The notes under the pieces were generated by a model that was not told the DNA's origin, searched no databases, and worked only from the letters and a program-made list of their open reading frames with translations. Both the position numbers and the translations under genes were made by a program. 34,748 bases of DNA from Pseudolactococcus laudensis (GTDB lineage: Bacteria; Bacillota; Bacilli; Lactobacillales; Streptococcaceae): positions 1 through 34,748 of the forward strand of contig NZ_JACBNY010000020.1 in the NCBI RefSeq assembly GCF_013449735.1. The letters are read 5' to 3'. This document shows, piece by piece, positions 6,960-13,278 of the stretch (the stretch's first letter is position 1; every line of letters begins with the position of its first letter).

Positions 6960-7472
6960 ATGGAACTGTTTGATATTTATGATGATGAGCGTAACCGAAC
7001 TGGGAGAACAGCTGAGCGCAACCAGAAACTTAAAGGTGGTGAGCATCAGTTGATTGTCCATGTGAATATTATGAATACGCAAAATCAACTCTTGATTCAG
7101 CAACGTCAGCCCCATAAGCCTGATTGGCCTGGCTATTGGGATATTAGCGTGGGCGGTGGTGTGCAAGCTGGAGAGACAAGCAGAGAGGCAGCTGAGCGTG
7201 AAGTTTTCGAAGAATTAGGGTTAGAAATTGATTTAGCACAAACCGTACCCTATTTTTGGATACACTTTCCGAATGGCTTTGCTGATGAATATATCGTTCA
7301 TCAGGACCTGAATTTGGGAAAGCTGAATTTACAGCCTACAGAAGTGCAGGGGGTTAAGTGGGCGAGTTATGATGAGGTGATGTGCATGATGAAAGAAGGC
7401 ACTTTCTTTCCTTATCAGCGTTCAATGCTTGAATTGATTTTTAGTTTTTCTGAAATAGGAGACAAAACATGA
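6960..7472 (+). CDS. Nudix hydrolase, isopentenyl-diphosphate-isomerase-like group
   Basis: A 170-residue soluble Nudix enzyme; the family cleaves nucleoside diphosphates linked to another moiety. The Nudix box is clear: GGGVQAGETSREAAER followed by EVFEELGLEI (about residues 63-88). The N-terminal MELFDIYDDERNRTGR and the PDWPGYWDISVGG segment resemble the YfcD/IDI-like subgroup, but substrate cannot be assigned. The ATG at 6960 is chosen because GGAGGGG lies just before it, and because an ATG 21 bases upstream overlaps the -10 region. It is the first of four overlapping genes. Confidence 0.88.
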   Translation: MELFDIYDDERNRTGRTAERNQKLKGGEHQLIVHVNIMNTQNQLLIQQRQPHKPDWPGYWDISVGGGVQAGETSREAAEREVFEELGLEIDLAQTVPYFWIHFPNGFADEYIVHQDLNLGKLNLQPTEVQGVKWASYDEVMCMMKEGTFFPYQRSMLELIFSFSEIGDKT

Positions 7473-7900
7473 TTGAAGTGAGAAAAGCAAGAATTGATGA
7501 CCATGCGATGATTTATCGACTTGGTCAAGAGACGCTAGGTTATGATTTAGATGAAGTGTTTAGTCAAACACGTCTACTAGACGTTTTGTCAAAACCTGCT
7601 AATCAAATTTTTGTGGCTTTTGTTGATGGGGAACCTGCTGGCTATGTTCACATTCAGGACTATGACGTGACATATGCCATTCCCTATAAAAATATATTAG
7701 GGCTAGCTGTTTTTGAGCAATTTCAAGGGCAAGGTGTCGGTAAAAGTCTGATGCAAGCAGCAGAAGATTTTGCACAAACTGACGGCGCATCAGGTATTCG
7801 CTTGAATTCAGGGGAAGGTCGACACGATGCTCACTTATTTTACGAGCGAGTGGGCTACGAACGGGTTAAATCACAAGCAAACTTTAGAAAAGTGTTTTGA
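7469..7900 (+). CDS. GNAT family N-acetyltransferase
   Basis: A 143-residue member of the GNAT fold, which transfers an acetyl group from acetyl-CoA to an amine. Motif A is seen in LGLAVFEQFQGQGVGKSLM (about residues 75-93) with the acetyl-CoA pyrophosphate-binding QGQGVG. The C-terminal LFYERVGYERV is the usual GNAT motif B region. The acceptor is unknown. It overlaps the Nudix gene by ATGA and the next gene by TGATG, so translation is coupled. Confidence 0.9.
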   Translation: MIEVRKARIDDHAMIYRLGQETLGYDLDEVFSQTRLLDVLSKPANQIFVAFVDGEPAGYVHIQDYDVTYAIPYKNILGLAVFEQFQGQGVGKSLMQAAEDFAQTDGASGIRLNSGEGRHDAHLFYERVGYERVKSQANFRKVF

Positions 7901-8226
7901 TGGAAAAACTGACACTAGCCGTGACCATTGACCGACCCGTAGGTTTTAATCACCATGGCACGATTTATCCCGTAAATTACGGCTACGTCGCGGGGGTAAT
8001 AGGTGGTGATGGGGAGGCGCAGGATGTCTACATTTTAACGGAAGATGACAAGCCTCTGGAGAGTTTTACAGGAGAGTTAATCGCAGTCGTCCACCGTGAG
8101 GATGATGTTGAGACCAAGTGGGTGGTGACAGACTTCGGAAAAAGTTATACAACCGATGACATCATGACAAGAATCGCGTTTATGGCACAATATTTTGAGT
8201 CAACAATTGAAATGGTGGAGGATTAA
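7900..8226 (+). CDS. Family I inorganic pyrophosphatase-like protein, short form
   Basis: A 108-residue protein resembling part of the family I inorganic pyrophosphatase: YPVNYGYV at residues 23-30 and GGDGEAQDVYIL at 35-46. The true enzyme has DxDPxD as metal ligands; here the motif reads D37-G-E39-A-Q-D42, so the second Asp is Glu and the Pro is lost. It is also much shorter than the usual 170-180 residues, lacking most of the N-terminal region. It may hydrolyse another phosphate compound or be inactive. The ATG overlaps the upstream TGA (TGATG). Its place between a GNAT and a Nudix gene suggests nucleotide clean-up, but this is inference. Confidence 0.75.
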   Translation: MEKLTLAVTIDRPVGFNHHGTIYPVNYGYVAGVIGGDGEAQDVYILTEDDKPLESFTGELIAVVHREDDVETKWVVTDFGKSYTTDDIMTRIAFMAQYFESTIEMVED

Positions 8227-8691
8227 ATGACACAAGATTTGACAGTAGATATTGCGGAAGGTCGCTTAAATATTCGAGTTGCCGCAATCATTCAACAAGA
8301 TGATAAGATTTTGGTATCACAATGGCCTAACGGGACAATCTCTTTAGTAGGCGGACGCGTTGCCCTCGGAGAAACAACGCAAGCCGCGATTAGCCGTGAA
8401 GTAGCTGAGGAAACAGGCTTAATTGTGGAAGCGGCTAGTTTATGTGCGATGATAGAGAATTATTTCAAATATGATGACACATTTTATCATGAGTTTTTAT
8501 ATGTCTATAACGTAACGACTAATACTTTAGAGTTTGACCAATCAGCACTCGATTTTGAAAGTCAAGATATCTTGTGGTTGCCAATTAGTGAAAGTGCTAG
8601 CTTGCAGCCAGAGATTTTATCTGATATTGTCAGAGATAAGCGTGATCAAATATTACACCTTGTGAATCAAGAAGCTAATCTCGTGTCATAA
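8227..8691 (+). CDS. Nudix hydrolase (MutT-like)
   Basis: A 154-residue soluble Nudix protein. The box fits the GX5EX7REUXEEXGU pattern exactly: GRVALGE, then TTQAAIS, then REVAEETGL (about residues 40-62). NIRVAAIIQQDDKILVSQ forms the usual first strand. Substrate is unknown; oxidised nucleotides or nucleotide sugars are possible. The ATG follows the preceding stop directly, so it is the last gene of the operon, closed by the terminator at 8738. Confidence 0.9.
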   Translation: MTQDLTVDIAEGRLNIRVAAIIQQDDKILVSQWPNGTISLVGGRVALGETTQAAISREVAEETGLIVEAASLCAMIENYFKYDDTFYHEFLYVYNVTTNTLEFDQSALDFESQDILWLPISESASLQPEILSDIVRDKRDQILHLVNQEANLVS

Positions 8692-8737
8692 ACAACGGTG
8701 TCATAGTGGTACAATGTAACTTTAGAGAAAGACAGTC

Positions 8738-8772
8738 AAAAAACCTCTTGATTTAAGTTCAAGAGGTTTTTT
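8738..8772. terminator. Bidirectional intrinsic terminator
   Basis: AAAAAACCTCTTGA (8738-8751) pairs perfectly with TCAAGAGGTTTTTT (8759-8772). It has an A-run on one side and a T-run on the other, so it can stop both the Nudix operon and the converging HxlR gene. Confidence 0.92.
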
Positions 8773-8780
8773 GATAAATT

Positions 8781-9113
8781 TTATGGCTCATATTTGTTTT
8801 TGTAGTGCTCTCCCCAGGTCATCATAGAATTGAGAACAGTATCTAAAGATTGCCCAAGCGGTGTTAAGGAATATTCCACGCGTGGGGGAACCTCTGCATA
8901 AACTTTGCGCGTGACAATACCAGATGTTTCGAGTTGTCTCAGATTATCAGTTAATACTTTTTGGGAAATACTACCAATGGAACGTTTTAAGACACTAAAA
9001 CGCTTTGTTTCAACTAATAGGTCACGGATGATTAAGAATTTCCATTTATTGCCGATAAGAGAAAGGGTTAATTCTACAGGTCACGCGGGGAGTGATTTTT
9101 CATTTTCGATGAT
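8781..9113 (-). pseudogene. HxlR-family transcriptional regulator, interrupted by UGA at the conserved cysteine
   Basis: Read on the minus strand, 8781-9080 gives an intact HxlR winged-helix domain: PVELTLSLIGNKWKFLI, then FSVLKRSIGSISQKVL, then VYAEVPPRVEYSLTPLG, to a TAA at 8783-8781. In relatives a redox-sensing Cys precedes PVELTL. Here that codon is TGA (9083-9081), with ENEKSLPA in frame before it. A good ribosome site GGAGG (9123-9119) is present, but the codon at proper spacing is ATC, not ATG, and no other in-frame start exists. With two lesions the gene is probably dead; selenocysteine is conceivable but no SECIS-like element is evident. It diverges from the oxidoreductase gene, which is a typical HxlR target. 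Confidence 0.8.
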
Positions 9114-9179
9114 GCAAACCTCCAATAGTTACAAAAAGATACCTAGGTAATATAATAGTGCCTACTTACATTTTTTCTA

Positions 9180-9208
9180 CTTATAAGTTATTATATACTT
9201 GTAGTCAA
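9180..9208 (-). promoter_or_regulatory. Minus-strand promoter for the HxlR gene with palindromic operator
   Basis: On the minus strand TTGACT (9208-9203), a 17-base spacer and TATAAG (9185-9180) form a good promoter. The perfect palindrome ACTTATAAGT at 9179-9188 covers its -10 and could be the operator of the regulator in this divergent region. Confidence 0.5.
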
Positions 9209-9247
9209 GATATAGCAAGTTGATATAGAAAATAAGGGGTAAATAAG

Positions 9248-9871
9248 ATGAGCAAATTTTTAGTTGTCGCGGCAAATGGTAAAGCGGGTCAAAAGATTGT
9301 GAATGAACTGATAGCGCGTGATTTGGATGTGACAGTGGCTGTCCGTCAAGCAAACAAAACACAAGCCAGTCAAGTTATTATTAAAGATTTATTTGAGTTA
9401 ACCGTTTCTGATGTGAAAAACTTTGATATTGTGATTGACGCATTTGGCGCCTGGGCGCCGGAGGCACTTCAACAACACACCACATCTTTAGAGCATTTGG
9501 CTGCTATTCTGGCACCGAATGCACGTTTGGTTGTTGTTGGAGGTGCGGGGTCTCTCTATTTGGATGCGAGTCACACGGTGGCTTTAAAAGATAGTTCTGG
9601 TTTTCCGGATGCTTTTAAACCACTTGCGAGTGCAATGGGTGAAGGATTGGCGCGTTTGCGGACACTTGATGTTGATTGGACTTATATTTCGCCAGCGGCT
9701 GATTTTGTCGCGGATGGGGAAAGAAAGGGTCACTACGTGATTGAGGGGGAAGTTTTTACGACGGACGATAAGGGTGTGAGTCAAATATCGTATGCTGACT
9801 ATGCGATGGCCTTGGTTGATATTGCGACAAGTGGTCGTTATCAGAAGGAACGTCACTCGGTTAGATGGTGA
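9248..9871 (+). CDS. NAD(P)H-binding oxidoreductase (NmrA/SDR-like)
   Basis: A 207-residue soluble Rossmann-fold protein of the atypical short-chain dehydrogenase/NmrA group. The nucleotide-binding segment FLVVAANGKAGQKIVNEL (residues 4-21) shows a modified glycine motif. LVVVGGAGSLYLD (about 98-110) and DWTYISPAADF (about 138-148) are typical of YwnB/YhfK-like proteins. No clear catalytic Tyr-x-x-x-Lys pair is seen, so it may be a sensor or a quinone or flavin reductase. The ATG at 9248 follows AAGGGG. It is divergent from the broken HxlR gene, which would normally regulate it in response to electrophiles or oxidants. Confidence 0.85.
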   Translation: MSKFLVVAANGKAGQKIVNELIARDLDVTVAVRQANKTQASQVIIKDLFELTVSDVKNFDIVIDAFGAWAPEALQQHTTSLEHLAAILAPNARLVVVGGAGSLYLDASHTVALKDSSGFPDAFKPLASAMGEGLARLRTLDVDWTYISPAADFVADGERKGHYVIEGEVFTTDDKGVSQISYADYAMALVDIATSGRYQKERHSVRW

Positions 9872-9900
9872 AAAAATCGCATTGAATTTCGTGATTTTTT
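9871..9900 (+). terminator. Intrinsic terminator of the oxidoreductase gene
   Basis: AAAAAATC (9871-9878) pairs with GATTTTTT (9893-9900), with extra G-U and C-G pairs inside. It overlaps the last base of the stop codon. Confidence 0.7.
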
Positions 9901-9902
9901 AC

Positions 9903-9931
9903 TTACGAAGAAAAAATATTTGTGTTATACT
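9903..9931 (+). promoter_or_regulatory. Promoter of the structured leader and DUF2798 gene
   Basis: -35 TTACGA (9903-9908), a 17-base spacer and an extended -10, TG-T-TATACT, ending at 9931. Transcription would begin about 9938, exactly at the base of the RNA structure that follows. Confidence 0.7.
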
Positions 9932-9938
9932 AAAGATA

Positions 9939-10019
9939 ATTTACTGCGTATAATGGTTCAGCGTAAAGGTTGCTACCCGATTTTAGTCGGGTGCCCTTTG
10001 CGCTGTTTTTGCAGTAAAT
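9939..10019 (+). ncRNA. Structured leader RNA, possible riboswitch or attenuator
   Basis: Three stacked helices are visible. P1 is ATTTACTGC (9939-9947) with GCAGTAAAT (10011-10019). P2 is CAGCGTAAAGG (9959-9969) with CCTTTGCGCTG (9995-10005), with one U-G pair. P3 is CCCGA (9976-9980) with TCGGG (9987-9991). The P1/P2 internal loop is GTATAATGGTT opposite TTTTT; the P2/P3 loop is TTGCTA opposite TGC. P2-P3 followed by five T also resembles a weak terminator, so attenuation is possible. I cannot match it to a riboswitch class I know. It precedes the ribosome site of the DUF2798 gene. Confidence 0.65.
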
Positions 10020-10047
10020 ATATAGAAAAGAAGAGGTTAATTACCCA

Positions 10048-10521
10048 ATGGATTTTTATATGAAGTTACCCCGAAACGGCAAAGAATTTGTTTTATTTCT
10101 TGCGATAGTCGCCATTATTTCGGTTAATATCATTGCACCAGTTATTTCAGGATTCGAGGTCGGATTTAGTTTAGAGACATGGGGGCATACCCTTGCGTCA
10201 ATGCCATTTTTGTTAGTGGCAATCGTAGCTTTTGTTTTGCTGACGCACATGCCTGCAGAAAAGGTAGCAGCTAAAATAACAGAAGAGACGGATAGCTTTA
10301 ATGCCAAAATAACGATAACGATTTTGATTAATGTCGCGATGATGTCAGTGTTAATGACTATCGTAGGTGCGATGATTGCAACGAAAACAATTAGTTTAGC
10401 ACCTTTCCAACATTTCTTTTATAAATGGCCAAGAAACTTCACAATTGCGATGCTTACAGAAATGTTGATTGCTCAACCAGTTGCACGTTATGCCATGTAT
10501 CGACTCCATTTAAAAAAGTAA
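10048..10521 (+). CDS. DUF2798 family membrane protein
   Basis: A 157-residue integral membrane protein with four predicted helices, about residues 13-33, 46-66, 85-110 and 128-148. The opening MKLPRNGKEFVLF and the later FYKWPRNFTIAMLTEMLIAQ are repeat-like signatures of the DUF2798 family, whose two halves resemble each other. The biochemical role is unknown. The ATG at 10048 has AAGAGG 11 bases upstream; an in-frame ATG at 10060 is also possible. The structured leader suggests control by a small molecule or by attenuation, perhaps for a transport or stress role. Confidence 0.8.
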   Translation: MDFYMKLPRNGKEFVLFLAIVAIISVNIIAPVISGFEVGFSLETWGHTLASMPFLLVAIVAFVLLTHMPAEKVAAKITEETDSFNAKITITILINVAMMSVLMTIVGAMIATKTISLAPFQHFFYKWPRNFTIAMLTEMLIAQPVARYAMYRLHLKK

Positions 10522-10583
10522 TAAACACTTGAGAAATGCCATTTCTGAGAAATAGATATATAATAAAAGAGGAGGAAAATCAA

Positions 10584-10781
10584 ATGAAAATTACTTATCA
10601 CAATGCAGGCAATGCGCCAGAAACTAAAACTTTTAAAGATATAGCTGAGTTTCTAATGTTGCAAAATCGTGAAATTCCAGCGATTCAAGATCACTATGAA
10701 GTAGATGAGCTCTATGTTGGTGATGAGAAAGTTGATTTTAAAGGGACAATTGGCGATTTGTTTGATAAATACAACAAATAA
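10584..10781 (+). CDS. DUF4649 family small protein
   Basis: A 65-residue acidic soluble protein beginning MKITYHNAGNAPETKTFKD. It resembles the DUF4649 family of small lactococcal and streptococcal proteins; function is unknown. The start at 10584 follows the strong site GGAGG. Translation from an in-frame codon upstream would add 16 unrelated residues. A short inverted repeat (AGAAAT/ATTTCT near 10532-10546) lies in front. The rpsB promoter starts immediately after its stop. Confidence 0.82.
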   Translation: MKITYHNAGNAPETKTFKDIAEFLMLQNREIPAIQDHYEVDELYVGDEKVDFKGTIGDLFDKYNK

Positions 10782-10784
10782 GTC

Positions 10785-10813
10785 TTGTCAAATCAGGAAA
10801 AACCGTGTATAAT
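10785..10813 (+). promoter_or_regulatory. rpsB promoter
   Basis: -35 TTGTCA (10785-10790), a 17-base spacer and a perfect -10 TATAAT (10808-10813). This is one of the best sigma-A promoters in the window, as expected for a ribosomal protein gene. Confidence 0.88.
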
Positions 10814-10819
10814 TAAATG

Positions 10820-10953
10820 GTTGCCGTAAAAATATGCGGGAACTTAAACCACATTTTGACATGATCGTCCCGTAGTGCTAGCTTTAAAAGTGAGTAGCGG
10901 GGCGAGTTGACGGTCAAAAGAGGAAAAAAACTATTTTAAAAGGAGACTAGCTC
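10820..10953 (+). promoter_or_regulatory. rpsB leader, probable S2 autoregulatory structure
   Basis: The 130-base leader folds with TTTTGAC (10854-10860) paired to GTCAAAA (10913-10919), enclosing CGTCCCG (10866-10872) paired to CGGGGCG (10898-10904). Ribosomal protein leaders that bind their own product are well known; autoregulation by S2 is inferred here. Confidence 0.55.
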
Positions 10954-11730
10954 ATGGCAGTCATTTCAATGAAACAACTACTCGAAGCGGGTGTTCACTT
11001 CGGTCACCAAACACGCCGTTGGAACCCAAAAATGAAACCTTACATCTTTACAGAACGTAACGGTATTCACGTTATCGATTTACAAAAAACAGTTAAACTT
11101 GCTGACGACGCTTACAACTATGTACGCGAAGCTGCAGCAAACGGTGCTGTTGTTCTCTTCGTAGGCACTAAAAAACAAGCTGCTGAAGCTGTTAAAGAAG
11201 AAGCAACTCGTGCTGGTCAATACTACATCAACCACCGTTGGTTGGGTGGTACTTTGACTAACTGGGGTACAATCCAAAAACGTATCGCACGTTTGAAAGA
11301 AATCAACAAAATGGAAGAAGACGGCACTTTTGAAGTCCTTCCTAAAAAAGAAGTTGTTTTGCTTAACAAACAACGTGATCGCTTAGAAAAATTCTTGGGC
11401 GGTATCGCTGATATGCCACGTATCCCTGATCTTATCTACATCGTGGATCCACATAAAGAGCAAATCGCTGTTCAAGAAGCAACTAAATTGAATATTCCAA
11501 TCGTAGCTATGGTTGATACAAACGCAGATCCTGATCCAATTGACGTGATCATCCCTGCCAATGACGATGCTATTCGTGCGGTTAAATTGATTACAGGTAA
11601 AATGGCTGATGCGATCATCGAAGGTCGTCAAGGCGAAGATTCTGTTGAAGCTGAAGATGCAAACGTATCAGAACCAGCATCATCTGAATCAATCGAAGAA
11701 TTGGTAGAAGTTGTGGAAGGTTCAAACTAA
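10954..11730 (+). CDS. rpsB: 30S ribosomal protein S2
   Basis: S2 binds late to the 30S subunit between head and body and is needed for binding of S1 and for initiation. The start [20 protein letters not shown] and the segment [17 protein letters not shown] (about residues 90-106) are diagnostic, as is [19 protein letters not shown]. The protein is 258 residues, with an acidic tail common in Lactobacillales. It starts after AAAGGAG. It is followed by tsf, the usual partner, but hairpins and a new promoter intervene. Confidence 0.99.
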   Translation: MAVISMKQLLEAGVHFGHQTRRWNPKMKPYIFTERNGIHVIDLQKTVKLADDAYNYVREAAANGAVVLFVGTKKQAAEAVKEEATRAGQYYINHRWLGGTLTNWGTIQKRIARLKEINKMEEDGTFEVLPKKEVVLLNKQRDRLEKFLGGIADMPRIPDLIYIVDPHKEQIAVQEATKLNIPIVAMVDTNADPDPIDVIIPANDDAIRAVKLITGKMADAIIEGRQGEDSVEAEDANVSEPASSESIEELVEVVEGSN

Positions 11731-11748
11731 GCATAAGCTTAGTTTGAA
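11721..11748 (+). repeat. Hairpin spanning the rpsB stop codon
   Basis: TTCAAACTAAGC (11721-11732) pairs perfectly with GCTTAGTTTGAA (11737-11748) around ATAA. It contains the stop codon and has no T-run, so it may act in mRNA stability rather than termination. Confidence 0.55.
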
Positions 11749-11858
11749 TTAACCAATGAGGAAACACGAAGTGTTTTTTCAAGAACTAATAGGGAAATAC
11801 AACTCATCTGGGTTTGATAGACCTTGACGTTTTACCAAATATCTAACATAAAAAATCG

Positions 11859-11891
11859 AAAGAGGGCGGGGCCTACGCCTCAGCCCTCTTT
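11859..11891 (+). terminator. Partial terminator or attenuator between rpsB and tsf
   Basis: AAAGAGGGC (11859-11867) pairs with GCCCTCTTT (11883-11891), with further pairing of GGGGC and GCCTC inside. The T-run is short, so read-through is likely. A smaller hairpin, AAACAC/GTGTTT, followed by T lies at 11762-11779. Confidence 0.6.
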
Positions 11892-11912
11892 AATTATCTA
11901 AATTGAGTCTTC

Positions 11913-11941
11913 TTGACTTTAAGCATATTATGCTCTAAAAT
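11913..11941 (+). promoter_or_regulatory. tsf promoter
   Basis: -35 TTGACT (11913-11918), a 17-base spacer and -10 TAAAAT (11936-11941). The spacer contains the perfect inverted repeat AGCATA-T-TATGCT (11922-11934), a possible operator. Confidence 0.75.
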
Positions 11942-11980
11942 TTAAGTAACCCACTCAATATCTAAAAGGAGAAATCAAAA

Positions 11981-13018
11981 ATGGCAATTACTGCAGCTCA
12001 AGTAAAAGAATTGCGTGAAAAAACTGGTGCCGGCATCATGGATGCTAAAAAAGCACTCGTTGAAGTTGATGGAGATATGGACAAAGCGATTGACTTGCTC
12101 CGTGAAAAAGGGATTGCAAAAGCAGCTAAAAAAGCTGACCGCGTCGCTGCTGAAGGTCTGACTGGTGTTTATGTTGACGGTAACGTTGCAGCACTTGTTG
12201 AAGTTAACTCAGAAACTGACTTTGTTGCAAAAAATGATCAATTTGTTGCTTTGGTTAACGAAACAGCAGAATTGATTGCTAAAAACAAACCAGCTGACAA
12301 CGATGCAGCACTTGCCATTGTAACTTCTACTGGTAAAACTTTGGGAGAAGCTTATGTTGAAGCAACTTCAACAATCGGCGAAAAAATTGCTTTCCGTCGT
12401 TTCCAATTAGTCGAAAAAAATGACGACCAAAACTTCGGTGCTTACCAACATAATGGTGGTCGCATCGGTGTTATCACAGTCATCGAAGGTGGTGATGAGT
12501 CTCTTTCAAAAACAGTTGCAATGCACGTTGCGGCAATGAGCCCAAGCGTTTTGTCTGCTGAAGAACTTGATCATGACTTCATCGTTAGCGAAACAACTGC
12601 TTTGATTTCACGTATTGAAATTGAAAACGAAGACCGTAAACGTACAGGTAAAGCATTCTTGCACGTACCACAATATGGTTCAGCTGCACAATTGACTGAT
12701 GATGTTTTAGCAAAAGTTGAAGCAGAATTCAAAGAAGAACTTAAAGCCGAAGGCAAACCAGAAAAAATCTGGGACAAAATTTTGCCAGGTAAAATGGCCA
12801 AATTCTTTGTTGATAATACACAAATTGACCAAGAAAATGCGCTTTTGTCACAACTTTACGTAATGGATGACAGCAAAACTGTTGCTAAATTCCTTGAGTC
12901 TAAAGATGCTAAAGCAATTACATTTGCACGTTTTGAAGTTGGCGAAGGTATCGAAAAAGCTGCTAACAACTTTGAAGCTGAAGTACAAGCAACAATGGCT
13001 GCTGCACTTGAAAATTAA
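11981..13018 (+). CDS. tsf: Elongation factor Ts
   Basis: EF-Ts exchanges GDP for GTP on EF-Tu. The N-terminal UBA-like domain reads [20 protein letters not shown], and the TDFVAKND core signature lies at about residues 80-87 ([10 protein letters not shown]). At 345 residues it is the long streptococcal/lactococcal form with an extended C-terminal part. It starts after AAAAGGAG with strongly biased codons. It can be transcribed from its own promoter and by read-through from rpsB. Confidence 0.98.
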   Translation: MAITAAQVKELREKTGAGIMDAKKALVEVDGDMDKAIDLLREKGIAKAAKKADRVAAEGLTGVYVDGNVAALVEVNSETDFVAKNDQFVALVNETAELIAKNKPADNDAALAIVTSTGKTLGEAYVEATSTIGEKIAFRRFQLVEKNDDQNFGAYQHNGGRIGVITVIEGGDESLSKTVAMHVAAMSPSVLSAEELDHDFIVSETTALISRIEIENEDRKRTGKAFLHVPQYGSAAQLTDDVLAKVEAEFKEELKAEGKPEKIWDKILPGKMAKFFVDNTQIDQENALLSQLYVMDDSKTVAKFLESKDAKAITFARFEVGEGIEKAANNFEAEVQATMAAALEN

Positions 13019-13150
13019 TCATCACGAATCAATCGTAAGAAGATAAAATAGTTGTTTGATAGTAAGCGTGATTAAAGGTATCAAAAGCTTTATTTTAAGC
13101 TTGGTATATGACACCATTAATTTTTAAAGCATCAATTAATCAAATGACTA

Positions 13151-13186
13151 AAAAATACACCGAAATTTAACTTCCGGTGTATTTTT
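13151..13186 (+). terminator. Intrinsic terminator of tsf
   Basis: AAAAATACACCG (13151-13162) pairs perfectly with CGGTGTATTTTT (13175-13186), followed by T. It lies about 130 bases after the tsf stop; the interval holds no gene. Confidence 0.9.
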
Positions 13187-13197
13187 TGCTTTAAATG

Positions 13198-13206
13198 TGG
13201 TATAAT
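13198..13206 (+). promoter_or_regulatory. Extended -10 promoter of ezrA
   Basis: TG-G-TATAAT at 13198-13206 is a full extended -10. No convincing -35 is present. The leader to ezrA is about 65 bases. Confidence 0.65.
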
Positions 13207-13278
13207 GAAACACGGAATTTGTAAATTCGAAAACAAGATATAAATGTATTAATAGACCCGTGATGGAGAGTAAATAGA

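Noticed and set aside
8905-9150. Plus-strand open frame of about 81 codons
   Set aside because: It is antisense to the clear HxlR coding sequence and has no ribosome site or family resemblance.
9951-9996. Purine riboswitch (TATAAT and GCTACC resemble J1/2 and J2/3)
   Set aside because: The conserved loop sequences and the three-way junction are absent; a single extended hairpin fits the sequence far better.
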